From the NCBI RefSeq assembly GCF_000321225.1, contig NW_004450380.1, forward strand, positions 2,907,397 through 2,971,396: a stretch of DNA of 64,000 bases, written 5' to 3'. Source of the DNA: Odobenus rosmarus divergens. Lineage: Eukaryota > Chordata > Mammalia > Carnivora > Odobenidae. The translations under genes and the position numbers were made by a program. Below the pieces are notes generated by a model, which was given only the letters and a program-made list of their open reading frames with translations, was not told where the DNA came from and made no database searches. Of this stretch, positions 1-11,564 are shown piece by piece (position 1 is the stretch's first letter; every line of letters begins with the position of its first letter).

Positions 1-1830
1 CGGATTGGGCTTCGGGGTAATTTGCCTGCATTACTCTCAGGGACCCAACACCTGGGTCGAGCTGCAACCATCCCAGCTGTGGGGGTCACAGTCGACAGGG
101 AGCGGCACAGGCCCCTTCTTTTTGAGCCCAGTGGGTTTGGAAGGAGAGAAGGGTAGCGTTCTTCTGTGTGCACCAGTACATAGAGGTACACCTTCTTGCG
201 GTGCCCGCTGCTGACTTGCTCAGGATGACAGCTAGTCCCACAGACACAGAATTCTTGGGTTAGGGAGACAGAGGGAGGAGACATCAGGATGCCCCTCTTC
301 TGATTACCAAGACTGCTAGTTTGCAGTGGTTAGGAAATGAGACACGGCACACGTACCAGCTCAGGCAAACCTGGCTGACAGGACAGGGGACCCTGAAACG
401 AGGGTCCAGGCCAGACCAGCACAGAGGCTGGTCCTAGAGCCGCACGGCTCAGGGTTGATTCCTTAGTGACAAGGGACTGGAGCCTGGAAGTTCCTCTGTA
501 TCCTCACAATATACCAAGGGTGAGCTCTCTCCCCTCCTTGCCTTCACAAAGCCTAAAGATAAAGACATGCCCTAGGTAGCTGACATGGGGGTGCCCAACT
601 CACTGCCAAAGCCAGGATTTGGGTCTCAGATGGGGCAAACCTAGGTCATCAACCCTTTTTGGACGCTATGCATTTCACCACCAGAAGCCCATTTCATGAA
701 GGCTAACAGTTCTCCCAGCTGCCTGGGCAGAAGGGGGCCTTGCTCTGCAGGTTTAGGCCAGGATAGCATAGCTTCTGAGTGAGAGCAGCTCCTCTGAGCC
801 AACACCACCTCCCCTGCTGGGTACCAAGCAGAGGGCTCTCACCCAGCAGGCTAGGAGAGGCTGCTGTGGTCTTGTGTTCACAGAACTGAGAATCTAGAAC
901 TTCTGGAGCTCCTCAAGTGTGAGACGTACTCTCCCCTGGGGAATGTCCGCACACAACCATGGTGCTGTCAGCTGGGGCTTCCACTCAGAGTTTCCCCAAA
1001 TCCTCCTCACTCCATTTCCAGAAACATAACATCCTTGTCCACACAGGATCAGAACTGCCAAGACCATGATCTTCCGGTGCTCAGGAAGTCCACCTATGGC
1101 CCCATCTTCCTGTGATGCGCCCAAAGCTCTGTCCAGGCTGGGCGGGCTGATGCAAAGACTATCAGCCCCCACCCCCGAGCTGGGCTATGAATGTCCCGTG
1201 TTTTGGGGAGCACTGAGGTGCTGCTGGTTGATGGGGTTTACCCCTGCAGCCTCGCCACTTCCCTGGTGGGATGCAAATAAACACTACTGCGGGTAAACAA
1301 GCACAACTCTTACTTACAGACCAAACACCTGCCATCAATTTAAACAGTAGTTACCTAACTTGAAAGTTGAGCAAGAGACTGAATGCCCCCTTGAAGCAAG
1401 TAATTTCGAAGCAGCGGTTCATGTATACAGATGTGTTTAAAGCCTACTTTAGAATGCTGTAATTATCATCAAAAAGACAGGTTCCATTAAATACTGGTTA
1501 TGCTTCGAGTATCTGTACTCCCAGACAGATCTGAGATGTTGAAAGTCTTGGGTTTCTTAACACTATACTTTTAACATTATTTCTTTAAAAGGACGGCGGC
1601 TTCCGATCTTTGGAATTTGGAAAACCACCCAATCTGAGGTTTCTGGAACAGTTAGTGATACAATTTGCTTGTTCCTGTCATTTTGCCTTTTCAACCACAG
1701 TTCTGTTTCTAGCCTCTACCAGACGCACAACAAACTCGGTATCTGGAGACAGTGACCTTCCCAAACACAAATAGTGAGGAGTGAGCAAATCTCTGACCAC
1801 AAGCGACTTATAACCATCACTTCCCGAATG
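1..1830. other. intronic sequence, no recognised element
   Basis: No repeat family, exon or RNA gene is recognised. Short open frames at 894-1172 and 1066-1296 overlap on opposite strands, have no codon or protein similarity I recognise, and are treated as chance. Confidence 0.6.
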
Positions 1831-1886
1831 TTAAAAATTAGGCGGCATGCAGCACAGGTGCTCTATGAGTGTTATTCCATTACTAC

Positions 1887-2083
1887 TTTTTTTTAAGATT
1901 TTATTTATTTGACAGAGAGGCAGTGAGAGAGGGAACACAAGCAGGGGGAGAAGCAGAGCAAGAGAGAGAAAAGCAGGCTTCCCGCCAAGCAGGGAGCCCA
2001 ATGCGGGGCCTTAATCCTAGGACCCTGGGATCATGACCTGAGCCGAAGGCAGACGCTTAAAGACTGAGCCACCCAGGCGCCCC
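1887..2083 (-). mobile_element. CAN-SINE (tRNA-Lys-derived)
   Basis: The A-rich tail reads as poly-T followed by aagattttatttattt on the plus strand. The tRNA-like head ends the element as gagccacccaggcgcccc. The flanking target duplication is cattactactttt at 1878-1890 and 2086-2098. It landed within or beside a MIR element. Confidence 0.93.
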
Positions 2084-2098
2084 TTCATTACTACTTTT

Positions 2099-2285
2099 GA
2101 TGAACTCCAGAGGGCTGGGGTTGTTCGCTTCACTTGCCATGTGATGAAAACCAGGGTGCTGAGGGGTTAAGTCCACTGCCTGAGATCACTCAGCTAGTAA
2201 GTTTAAGAATCTGGATTTGCAAAAAGTGCTGGCCAAGCTCTGAAGCCCCCGTTCTTTCCACTACATCATACTAGCTTATAAAATG
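2099..2285 (-). repeat. MIR (mammalian-wide SINE)
   Basis: The plus strand reads as an antisense MIR core: gaggggttaagt, then cctgagatcactcagctagtaag, then a 'tctttccactac' end. Diverged, as expected for this old family. The element probably continues to the left of the CAN-SINE at 1887. Confidence 0.6.
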
Positions 2286-2324
2286 CCCTTTCTTCTTTGC
2301 ATAGGTTGTTTCAAAATTGGTTTT

Positions 2325-2487
2325 TTAAAAAGATTTATTTAGGGGGAAGGACAGAGGGAGAGAATCTCAAGCTGACTCCCCGCTGAGCACAGAGCCCGAC
2401 TTGGGGCTCCATCACAATCCTGAGATCGTGACCTGAGCTGAAAAACAAGAGTTGGACACTTAACCGACTGTACCACCCAGGCGCCCC
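2325..2487 (-). mobile_element. CAN-SINE, older subfamily
   Basis: Reverse-oriented CAN-SINE ending taccacccaggcgcccc. Target duplication tcaaaattgg/a with tttt at 2311-2324 and 2488-2501, one mismatch. The head carries the 'aagagttggacacttaaccgactg' variant also seen at 16905, 24145, 54210 and 55872. Confidence 0.92.
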
Positions 2488-2524
2488 TCAAAATTGATTT
2501 TCTATTCACAGGGATAGAGAATGT

Positions 2525-5350
2525 CATTCTGGAAGCAGATGACTATTTTCAGAGGCTTAAGATTGGCCTGACCTTAGGGGCATGACTCCACCCATGGACA
2601 GGATTCGGCGGCAAGCCACGTAAGTTAGTCACGTGTGTGGGCAAGTCATTCACCTTTGTGAACTCTAAGAACATCATAAGAACGTGCCAGAGGACTTTAC
2701 AGTCCCTTTTAAGTCTAAACTTTCATTTATCTCTGAGTCAATGATTGCTTTACCCTCTGGGGCAACGAAGACAGGCTTGTGCTCAAGAGGGCTTGGGACG
2801 AGTTCAGTTTCCTGAATGTGTCAGCCGTCCTCCTGCAGGATATGTTCTGGGATGTGTAATAGCTTCCCCCCCCCACCAGGTACCAAGACTGCTGTTTGAT
2901 GAGTGGATGGGTAATAAGTGAACACAGTCGTGCACAGTCCCATGCTCTGTGGGAGGGTGTGCTGAGCCATCACTGTCCTCCCCACCTCCTTCCATTATGA
3001 CCAACATGACACCTGCAGCCGGATTCAACCCTGAGGGAGGAAGGGGTGTTTTTCTGGGAGAACATGCTTGGGGTCAGTCTAGAGAACCATCACCTCGTTA
3101 GGGTAACTGGACAGAGAGCATTTCTAGTCATTCAGCGTGAATGAGAAACACCCAGTAGCAGGAACAAAGAAGAAAGAGGTGCTCACCCAAAGATTGGCGT
3201 GAGAAACCAGTGCTTCGTCATTCGTCAGGATATGATCATTAGCACCTCTTCTCTGTTTTGGTAAAAACTGCTGTGGGTGAGTGGATCTCTCCCAAAGGGC
3301 ACGCGGAGTTTGATTTGAGCAAGGATTAGAGACAGAGCTGGGGGATGGGGGGAGGGTGAGGAAAGTGAGGAGGAGGACTGGTAACCAGACTGCTCTGTTC
3401 ACTTGACAAGGTTCCCTTGGGTGAGAGTTAGAGGGTCCACCCACAACCTGAGAGGCAAACCTCCCTCCCCAGGGCACAAGCTCAGCAGGGTCCTCGAGGT
3501 AAGAGTTAAACGAATCCAGCCCGTGAGGGAGGGAGGCTGCCAGGCAGAAGAATCACCCCTTATCAATGGCAGGAAAGGAAGCTACTCGCTAGCCTACGGG
3601 GATTTGGGAGAAGTTCATGAACAGGAATTACCTGAAAAGAGATAACCAACAAAGATTTAGGAGGGCAAGCCCCATTCTAATTCATCTACTCACCTTTATG
3701 GCAAGACTAGAGACTAGGTGGGTAATGGCCCAGCAAGTCAGAGTTTATTGGGATTTCTAAAAGCCCCACAGAAGCCCTCCCAGTAAGACCAGGAAGCTGG
3801 GGGAAGGCTCTGGAATCCACAAAGAGCGGGGACCAGTGAAGGAGCGGTCCGCACCAGAAAGGCACAACTGGGTGTTCACACTGCTCTTTGTGGACAGTGA
3901 TGGGTGCACTGGTATGAAACGAACTGAAACATTAATTGTAGTTGCTTTTAGGGGACGGGATTGTGGGTCTCCTCCCTGCTTTACCTGGTACACTTTAAGA
4001 AATTGTACAAATTGGACAGCATGACGTTTATGATCAGGAAGAAACAGAGAAAATAAACAAGGCCAACCCCTGTCCTTACGTATTGTGGGAGCTACAGAAA
4101 TGGACAGAAGTCACTGTCGGTGCAAATCCCCGTCTTGCAAGGACGTGCAACATGGCTGTTTAGTGAACCGTTAACTCTGGTTTGACCCGCAGTTCTAGCG
4201 CCCGCTCGTGTTGCTGGGGCCCTCCTGCCTTGAGTGGAAACAATTTAATAATGTCATTTATAGCTTTGTCCAATTATCCAAGCCGTGGTCTTCCCAGAAA
4301 TATTAGGAAGTTGTGGTGGAAAAACGTTTGGGGCAGCAGCAAGTGTAAGCACAGATACGGCTCCTCCTTTCTTGATCTTCTCCATTAATTGGGGGCAAAA
4401 AGAGAACTCTATGGTTAGAACGCGTGCTCATTTTAAAGCTTCGTCCTTCTGGTAGTGCATGCGCGCAGCCCCAAGGGCCGGCAAGTGGATGCTGCTGCAG
4501 GATTTCATTTAAATGACACGTTTGATCTGTCCTGTGACAGGCACGGGGGTGAGCTGCTCTTTCTAAGGATCTGAGGTCGCTTCACCGCGGCAGGCTCTGT
4601 GAGGGGCATCAGTGAGGAAGACTCTGGAACCTTCCACCTGACAGAATTTTCACATTCCCAGCGAATTTCACAGCTCCCAGATCTTCAGCAGTGAGCTCAC
4701 ATCGTGGGTTTGATCGCACACACACCCTCCTCAGTGCTCCCCAGGCATTGTTGTCACAAAAGGGCCTTGGGGTAGCACTGAGATGGAGGAAGGGCAAACC
4801 AAGCCCACAGAAGTCATCAGGGAGATGGAGACCGGAGCGGGACAGTGGTCTGGATTCCTTCTCTACATCTCCAGGTACAATCTCCAAGGAAGAGGATTTT
4901 CGGCAAGCCAGGTAACTAGTGTGGTGCAAGAAACAGGAGACACTCCCATCCAGGACCCCCACCACCAAATTCCCATGGACTTTGCCTTTGCCATGTGTTG
5001 GAGCTGGAGTTTGGGATGCGCTCCAGCCTTGCCTCCAAAGTTATAAATGGATTCAAAACTTGGCAACAGAAATCTGGAGGCCCAGTGTTGCTTCTTACCC
5101 ACAACTACAAGAAGCCAAACATCCCACCCAGAAAAAAAAAAAAAACAGGAAGCTCTTGTTAACAAATGGGGATGCCATGGTGGCAGAGCCGGAATTGTTG
5201 CTGGCCAACTAAGCATTCTGTGCCTGTGGCCCAAGGGTGCCCATGGACACTGCAAGGCTGTGCTCTTGGCACAATCTCCGTGGCCACTGAGTCTCCACGG
5301 TACACTGTAATCTTTCCCGACGTATAACTTAAGGATACCCTGCATCAGAA
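2525..5350. other. intronic sequence, no recognised element
   Basis: About 2.8 kb with no repeat family I can name. A homopolymer A run lies at 5131-5144. Open frames at 4863-5381 (minus) and 3124-3477 (minus) show no recognisable protein features. Confidence 0.55.
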
Positions 5351-5354
5351 CAGC

Positions 5355-5558
5355 TGGGGCGTCAGGGTGCTTGTGTGGCACAGTCGGTTAAGCACCCAAC
5401 TCTTGGTTTTGGCTCCGGTCATGATGTCAGGGTCATGCTCAGCGCGGCGTCTGCTCAGGATTCTTTCCCTCTTCTTCACCCTCTGCCTCTGCCCCTCCCC
5501 CACTCATGCATCACACACTCTCTCAAATAAATAAATAAAATCTTAAAAAAAAAAAAAA
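5355..5558 (+). mobile_element. CAN-SINE, diverged copy
   Basis: Degenerate head (ggggcgtcagggtgcttgtg, then cacagtcggttaagcaccc), CT-rich middle, aaataaataaataaaatc and a poly-A tail to 5558. The head is mutated more than in most copies in the window, and no clear target duplication is seen. Confidence 0.88.
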
Positions 5559-5594
5559 GCCTAGTTGGGGCGCTAGTTACACATGCATCCCTGA

Positions 5595-5690
5595 CCAACT
5601 GAGATTTTCAAGAGGTACCTAGGGAATCTGTATGTTTAATCCCCAAGTGATCCTGATGCATATTAAAATGTGAGCATCCCACCCAAGGAA
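5595..5690 (+). repeat. hAT-Charlie-like (MER20 type) fragment
   Basis: The run gggaatctgtatg, then ccccaagtgatcctgatgca, then attaaaatgtgag resembles the 3' half of MER20-like DNA transposons. Short and diverged. Confidence 0.4.
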
Positions 5691-5829
5691 GGACTCAGAT
5701 CCTGTTGCCAATGGCAACCAGACGAGTGGGGGCAGAAGCGTCTCTGTCCCTGCAGTCCCTCCTCTGTGACACGGTTCTCCTGCTTGGCAGCATGAGAACA
5801 CCCTTCAGAGATGAGGATGGTAACAAAAG

Positions 5830-6025
5830 GTAATTTCTTTAGCACTTTACAGTCTACAAAGCATTTCCACAGCCGCTGGCTCATGGCATCAACCCCTCTG
5901 AGGGAGGAATCAGAATCTCCCTTTTCACACACTTGGAAATGACAGGCCTCCAAAACGCCACCCAGACTGCTAGTAAATAGCAGAGCTGAGGCCTTGGACC
6001 TGGGTTTGTGATTCCATATCTGATG
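5830..6025 (-). repeat. MIR-like fragment
   Basis: Antisense MIR order is visible: agcactttacagtctacaaag, ctcatggcatcaaccc, then acccagactgctagtaaat, then a gctgaggccttggacctggg end. Family assignment is by recall of the MIR consensus. Confidence 0.45.
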
Positions 6026-6029
6026 CATC

Positions 6030-7240
6030 TGCCATTCACCTGAGCTGCCTCCTGGTGTCTAGGGTGCTGGCGCATGGTGTCTGCCTTCTCCGGATGAGTG
6101 GGTAAGTTGCAGCCCGAGATTCTTTTAAAAGAACAGTGCAACTCCGTGGAACAAGGTGGGCCAGAGCACCTCAAAGATACTGTGGTCAAAGCCTTGGCAT
6201 GTGGGGGAGGAGTCCATGCATCCACTGAAGCTTGGAGAACAACAGATCGAGGGCTCCTTCCTATAGTCAGCCTCTGCTAAGTATCTCTCCCAAGAAACCC
6301 AGAATTTTCTCCCAATGGATTACAATTGAGCATCCATGCAGAAGAGGAAATGGAGGCTGTTTCAGTGCAGATAGCAGTGGTAAACTCCCCTGCTCCAGGG
6401 AGCACTCCTGGGAGGCGCAGCACCATCAGCCGAGCAAGAGAGAGCGGGGAGTGGGGCTCACGCTCGTTGGCAGTAGCCAAGCTCAGCCGCATGGGACGCT
6501 CGGACACCTTACAGAATGGGAAGCTGGAAGCAACACACTATTCAGCTGAGCCACTGCAAGGCCAGAGAGAACCCCATCCAAGGGGACCTCTACTATGAGA
6601 GGTCTTCTTCAGCTATGTAGAAAGAGCCATAGCCAGATGCTGCAGCTGCTGCCTGGGTCCCAGAGGCTCAGGTGTCTCACTGCTGATGCTGGACTGTTGG
6701 GGCATCCTCTGCATGGTGCTTGCTTCCCCAGCTGAGGAAGAGGACTCCCCAGAAGTCACTGTCTATGACCCACTGCCCCTCCAGGGTGGCTCCTCTCCCT
6801 GGCCCCCTTTGCCCTGGGCCCTTTATGCATCCTCCGACTCTTCCATCAGAAGACACTTTCACCCATGTGGCATAAAGCCCATTTTTATAAAATCCTCCAA
6901 CAGAAAGCTTTCTTCAAATCTCTACTAGAACAGGGCTGAGTCAAAGCGAAGGCTTAATGAACAGAACTGGTCCCCTGCTGTGGTTCCTGCCTGTCCAGGG
7001 TGCTCAGATACCATGAGAGCAGAGGGATCTCTGGGCCCTGCCTCCCTCATCACGACATTCTCTGTCTGCCGCCCCACAGGCAAAAGGGCCCTGATGAGGG
7101 AGAGCGCAGTTCTGTGCTGCGATGTACGGAGTGACTGAGGAAGGGGCCTGGGTAAGTAAACACAAAAGGGAACACAGCTAGTTGTAGAAACAGCATTTGG
7201 AGGGCCTGATTCATATCATCTTTCTTGCCCCATCTTAGGA
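6030..7240. other. intronic sequence, no recognised element
   Basis: No repeat or coding signal recognised. Overlapping short frames on both strands between 6098 and 6928 have no recognisable products. Confidence 0.55.
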
Positions 7241-7244
7241 TAAT

Positions 7245-7945
7245 TTTATTTTTTAAATTTTTAATTGAAGTATAGTTGACATACAATATTAAATGTCAGA
7301 GTGATTTGCCAATTATATATGTTACAAATGTTCACCACAAAAGTGTATTACAGGGGCGCCTGGGTGGCTCAGTCGTTAAGCGTCTGCCTTTGGCTCAGGT
7401 CATGATCCCAGGGTCCTGGGATCGAGCCCCACATCGGGCTCCCTGCTCTGCGGGAGGCCTGCTTCTCCCTCTCCCACTCCCTCTGCTTGTGTTCCCTCTC
7501 TTGCTGTGTCTCTCTGTCAAATAAATAAAATCTGGAAAAAAAAAAGTACTAAAAAAAAAGTGTATTACAATATTATTGACTATATTCCCAATGCTGTATA
7601 TTGTATTCCCAAGACTTCTTTATTTCATAACTGGAAGTTTGTTCCTCTTAATCCCCTTCATCCAGTTCAACTGTCCCCCCACCTCTTCTCCTTCAGCGAC
7701 CACCAGTTTGTTCTCTATATTTATGAGTCTATTTCTCTTTTTTGTTGTTGTCTGTTCATTTGTTTTGTGTTTTAGATTACACATATGAGTGAAGTCATAT
7801 GGTATCTGTCCTTCTCTGTCTGGCTTATTTCACTTAGCTTAATACCCTCTAGGTCCATCCACGTTGTCCCAAATAGCAAGATTTCACTCTTTTTTATAGC
7901 TAAGTAATATTCCATTGCGCATGTATACCACATCTTTATCATAGC
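7245..7945 (-). mobile_element. L1 LINE 3' end, minus orientation
   Basis: On the minus strand this is the last part of L1 ORF2 followed by the 3' UTR. The translation at about 7981-7772 contains MEYYLAIKKSE and SQTEKDRYHM, typical of the ORF2 C-terminus. The 3' end near 7245 reads as T-rich then aattgaagtatagttgacat on the plus strand. It is interrupted by the CAN-SINE at 7353. It abuts an oppositely oriented L1 piece. Confidence 0.85.
7353..7555 (+). mobile_element. CAN-SINE inserted in L1
   Basis: Well preserved head ggggcgcctgggtggctcag, internal tgatcccagggtcctgggat, tail aaataaataaaatc and A run. Perfect 14-bp target duplication aaaagtgtattaca at 7339-7352 and 7556-7569, within the L1 3' UTR. 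Confidence 0.97.
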
Positions 7946-7949
7946 CATA

Positions 7950-8375
7950 ACAATGGGAGAGGAAAAAGAAACAAAAGACATCCAAACTCGTAAGGAAAAA
8001 GTAAATCTGTCTTCACTATAGAGAAATCTGTTGCATTTCTATATACTATTAATGAAATAGCAGAAAGGGAAATAAATAAAACAATCCCATCAAAGCAAAT
8101 ACAGTAACTAGAAATAAACTTAAAGACCTGTAATCTGAAAACTGTAAGACACTGATGGAAGAGATCAAAGGTGATACAGATAAATGCAAAGATATACCAT
8201 GCTCTTGGACTAGAATATTTTTGAAGTGTCCATACTGCCCAAAACGACCTACAGAGTCAGTGCAATTCCTATCAAAACACCAATCGTGTTTTTCACAGAA
8301 CTAGAACAAAAAAATCCTAAAATTTGTATGGAACCACCAAAGACCCTGAATAGCCAAAGGACAATTTGAAAATCC
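7950..8375 (+). mobile_element. L1 LINE ORF2 fragment, plus orientation
   Basis: Sense-strand match to the L1 ORF2 region downstream of the reverse transcriptase: aaagacctgtaatctgaaaac, then gtccatactgcccaaaac, then atcctaaaatttgtatggaacc. It carries stops and frameshifts. Opposite in orientation to the adjoining L1 3' end, fitting one insertion with a 5' inversion. Confidence 0.82.
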
Positions 8376-8466
8376 ATTTTTTTTCCCTCTAGCCCTTCGT
8401 CTCTGCCTCTTCCCTAAGCTTTTATGTGCTCGAGCTCTCCCTCACTCACTGGCATGGGCTTGCACT

Positions 8467-8528
8467 GTCTCTCTCTCTCTCTCCCTCTCTCTCTCTCTCA
8501 CACACACACACGCAGGAGCACACACACA
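8467..8528. repeat. (CT)n(CA)n microsatellite
   Basis: A CT run is followed directly by CA dinucleotides, with a short interruption (cgcaggagca) before the last CA units. Confidence 0.95.
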
Positions 8529-8529
8529 T

Positions 8530-9290
8530 TCCTTTTTCTGAGGCTGTAGGCATCAGTGCATGGAGAAGCACACCTTAGAAAGACAATGAAGGAAGGGGAA
8601 ATAAGAGCATGTATCCTTTAATACAAACATCTAAGTTTGGTGCTGCACATTATTGCAATTTCTTGAGCCAACTGTTTCATCCAGGCAAAGCTCCCACTCA
8701 TGTCAACAGTCTCAGTAGGATTTATCAAATTCGGCCATATGGATAGTTTTCATAGATGCTCATTCAAGAAGCTCTCACTATTCGTACTTCTACTCTGTTG
8801 ACTTCCTCTCCTCTGTTTTCTCCCCCAAGTCATTCACTTCAGTTGTTGGGTGACCTTTCAGAGAAGCCTAGAAGACAGGGAATTCAGCCCTCTTATTCTG
8901 CTGACAAGGGGACAGGCAAAATAACAAGAATGCCAGCCGAGGAGAGAAAATTGGAAGAACTTCCCTGATTCTGTGGCAGACGCGCTCCAGGATAAGGCTG
9001 CACCATACCAAGAACTCTGGCAGGGCCCTGGGTACCGAGGGGCGGGCGAGCTTCCCGGATTCAGCGTATCACAGCTGACTACACCAGGGAGAGCAGTGTG
9101 GTGCCAGAAAAGAACAGCGTGCAGAGGATGCCATGGCCAAAAGGACAGCCAGGCGTCGGCTCCTCACACGTAGGGACCTGAAGGGTCGGGATCACATGCT
9201 CTGTGGCATGCCAGCTTCCTCTCCCACTCAGGACTAACGGGAGCTGTGGGTTCTGGCCCCGGTCATCAGGGTGGACTTGTGAGTCGTGTC
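8530..9290. other. intronic sequence, no recognised element
   Basis: No family recognised and no coding signal beyond short random frames. Confidence 0.5.
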
Positions 9291-9515
9291 TGAAGCAAGA
9301 GGGGCCCAGGCCACGTAGCAGAGCTGCCTGTGGTGTCTTCACGTGGCAGAGAGAGTGAGCGAGCAAGCTGGCTCTCTGGTCTCTCTTTAAAATCTCATCT
9401 TGAGTGCCTGACTCTTGTGACTCATCTAAACCCAATCACCTACAAAGGCCCCACCTCCGAACACCATCACACTGGGGGTTAGGATTCAGCAGATGAAATC
9501 TGGGGGACACACACA
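9290..9515 (-). repeat. MaLR (MST-like) LTR fragment
   Basis: The minus strand reads aatcctaacccccagtgtgat, then ggaggtggggcctttg, then aggtgattgggt, the recognisable 5' half of MST/THE-type LTRs. The 3' half is not recognisable. It abuts a (CA)n(CAA)n tract at 9507-9531. Confidence 0.55.
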
Positions 9516-9805
9516 CACACAACAACAACAGTGGCCCCTTCATCTGGCCTGCTTCCCTACATCCAGGCTAGAAGGGGCTCATAAAGCGGAATGGAGCCCT
9601 ACTTGGCCCTCCCTGAATGCCCCCTTTCATAATGCCTTTGTGGTTTTTGCAGCAGACGTGCCTTTCTCGCACCTGGCCCGTGAGACCACGAGCCTCAGAG
9701 AGAGAGGCATCAGTGTTAAGAGCAAGAAGGGGATGATGATGGGCGTACTCATGGGGCATGTGGAACACATGCCCATTCCAAACACATTCTCATTTTGTTC
9801 CTCGG

Positions 9806-9935
9806 ACAGTCTGTGAGCTAGATATGAACTATTCATACTTATATTTACAAAAATCTAAAGTTTAGAAAAATCAAGTAACTTGCCCAAAGTCACAATCTGC
9901 CATAGTGTATTTGGGATTTGAACTGAGGGATCTAC
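9806..9935 (-). repeat. MIR fragment
   Basis: Antisense MIR core: aaatcaagtaacttgcccaa, agtcacaatctgcc, then gggatttgaactgaggg. Confidence 0.55.
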
Positions 9936-9949
9936 GATGTTTTTCATTA

Positions 9950-10070
9950 TTTTCTTCCCTGAAGGCAGGGACTATCCGTGCTTTAGTGTCTTGGTATCTC
10001 TGCTCCTGCTTCTAGCACCTAGCACAGAACCTCACATATTGTATCACATATTTATTAAATAAAACCTAAA
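9950..10070 (+). repeat. L2 LINE 3' end
   Basis: Contains gaaggcagggactatccgtg, agcacctagcacagaacctc and atatttattaaataaa, the order at the L2 3' end. Confidence 0.5.
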
Positions 10071-10089
10071 GAATATGCATCCCTCCACC

Positions 10090-10450
10090 AGATTTTATTC
10101 TCCATCACAGTTCAGGAATGTTGGGTGTATTTGCAATATTGTGCAAGGAATATCCAGAACTTTTTCATCCTGCAAAATCAAAACTTTATCCCCATCAAAC
10201 CTCTCCCCATTTGCCCCTACCGTCAGCCCCTGGCAACACCATCCTACTTTCTGTTTCCAGGAGTTTGACTGCTTCATATACCTCACCTGAGTGGAATCAT
10301 ACAGTATTTTTTTTTCATGACTGCCTTATTTCACTTAGTTAGCATCATGTCCTCCAGATTCATCCACACATTTCCTTCTTTTTCAAGGCTGAATAACATT
10401 CCATTGTATGTTCCCACAGATGTTTTAATGCTTTGTTTCATCAAACTGTT
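10090..10450 (-). mobile_element. L1 LINE 3' region, minus orientation
   Basis: The plus strand shows antisense old-L1 landmarks in order: ctggcaacaccatcctactt, gtggaatcatacagtatt, cttatttcacttagttagca, ctgaataacattccattgta. Confidence 0.75.
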
Positions 10451-10470
10451 CCCTTAGAATCCTTTTTTTA

Positions 10471-10678
10471 AAATATACTAGAGATTTTTTAAGATTTTAT
10501 TTATTTATTTGACAGAGAGAGAGACAGTGAGAGAGGGAACACAAGCAAGGGGAGTAGGAGGGGGTGAAGCAGACTCCCCGCGGAGCAGGGAGCCTGATGT
10601 GGGGCTTGATCCCAGGACCCTGAGATCATGACCTGAGCTGAAGGCAGACGCTTAATGACTGAACCACCCAGGCGCCCC
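10471..10678 (-). mobile_element. CAN-SINE
   Basis: Reverse-oriented, head ending gaaccacccaggcgcccc. Target duplication cttagaatcc followed by T/C-rich sequence, starting at 10453 and 10679, imperfect. A further MIR fragment follows directly. Confidence 0.94.
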
Positions 10679-10714
10679 CTTAGAATCCTCTTTTAATTCA
10701 GATTCACTAATATG

Positions 10715-10880
10715 ACAACCCCCACTGCCATCTGCTGAGCACTCACATTGTGCTAGTCGGTTCTTCTCACACTGTCCTCGGAGCAACCCTCGAAGGGCAT
10801 TATTGTGCTCTGCCCAAGGACACTCAATGACATTGAAGGTCACACAGCTTCAAAATGCAGCCATCTAGAGGATGCTCTCC
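10715..10880 (-). repeat. MIR fragment
   Basis: Antisense MIR: tgctgagcactcacattgtg, gagcaaccctcgaagggcat, then aaggtcacacagct. Confidence 0.55.
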
Positions 10881-10884
10881 CAGT

Positions 10885-11430
10885 CCCCTCTGAGTCTACA
10901 GCCTGCTGTCCATCAGTAGCTTTCCTTCCTTCCAGTGAGTGATGTCACAGAGAGGGACGCTGAGGACCAGACACAGGAGGTGACACCGGAGGACATAGCG
11001 CCCACAAGCTGCAGGCGTGGGTTAGAGCCCTGAACTCTCCATTCCTGCCCAGGGCTGTCTGCCCTGCTCACTCGCCTCCTGCCTCCCCAGCCATTCCCCA
11101 TCTGGGGGACCTGTGCATGTGACTTCTCACCCAGTCCCCATCCCCTGGTTTCCTCAAGGCCCAGGCCATGACTCACTTTCTCCCGATCATCCACTGCTGC
11201 CACTGACACTCCCTGTACTTTGCTCCTCCTTTGCTTCGCATGGCTGAACGCAGCTAACGTGCACTCTTACAGGTAGCATTCCACACTGCTGTATGACCCT
11301 CCAAGAAGGGATGTGGGCTCCCCTGACCCGGACCGTATTGCGGGGATGTGGCCCAGATAAGTGCTTCTTGACTGGAAACACCACAAAGCTAGGCAGTGTA
11401 AGTGCTGGTCGGGCTCTTAGGTAGCAGCTG
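10885..11430. other. intronic sequence, no recognised element
   Basis: Nothing recognised; GC content is moderate and no exon-like frame is supported. Confidence 0.5.
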
Positions 11431-11434
11431 GCTT

Positions 11435-11560
11435 ACCAGTCTCATTTTCCAGATGAGAAACTGGAACCCAGAGATGGAAACTGACTTGTATGGCTATAGA
11501 GCTAATTAATGATGACTTGGGTCCAGAACCCAGTCTTCTGCCTCCTGGTTGGTCCTCTCC
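11435..11560 (-). repeat. MIR fragment
   Basis: Antisense MIR: tttccagatgagaaactgga, then ggctatagagctaatta, then ccagaacccagtcttctgcc. Confidence 0.62.
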
Positions 11561-11564
11561 CACT

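Noticed and set aside
1588..1612. ggcggcttccgatct resembles the end of a sequencing adapter (cttccgatct)
   Set aside because: Only ten bases match, the surrounding bases do not follow the adapter, and a ten-base match is plausible by chance in 64 kb on two strands.
7353..7555. tRNA-like sequence (A-box-like and B-box-like words) in the SINE heads
   Set aside because: These are tRNA-Lys-derived SINE heads with A-tails and target duplications, not functional tRNA genes; the same holds for the other copies.
7772..7981. Frame with MEYYLAIKKSE
   Set aside because: It is the decayed C-terminal end of L1 ORF2, not a host gene.
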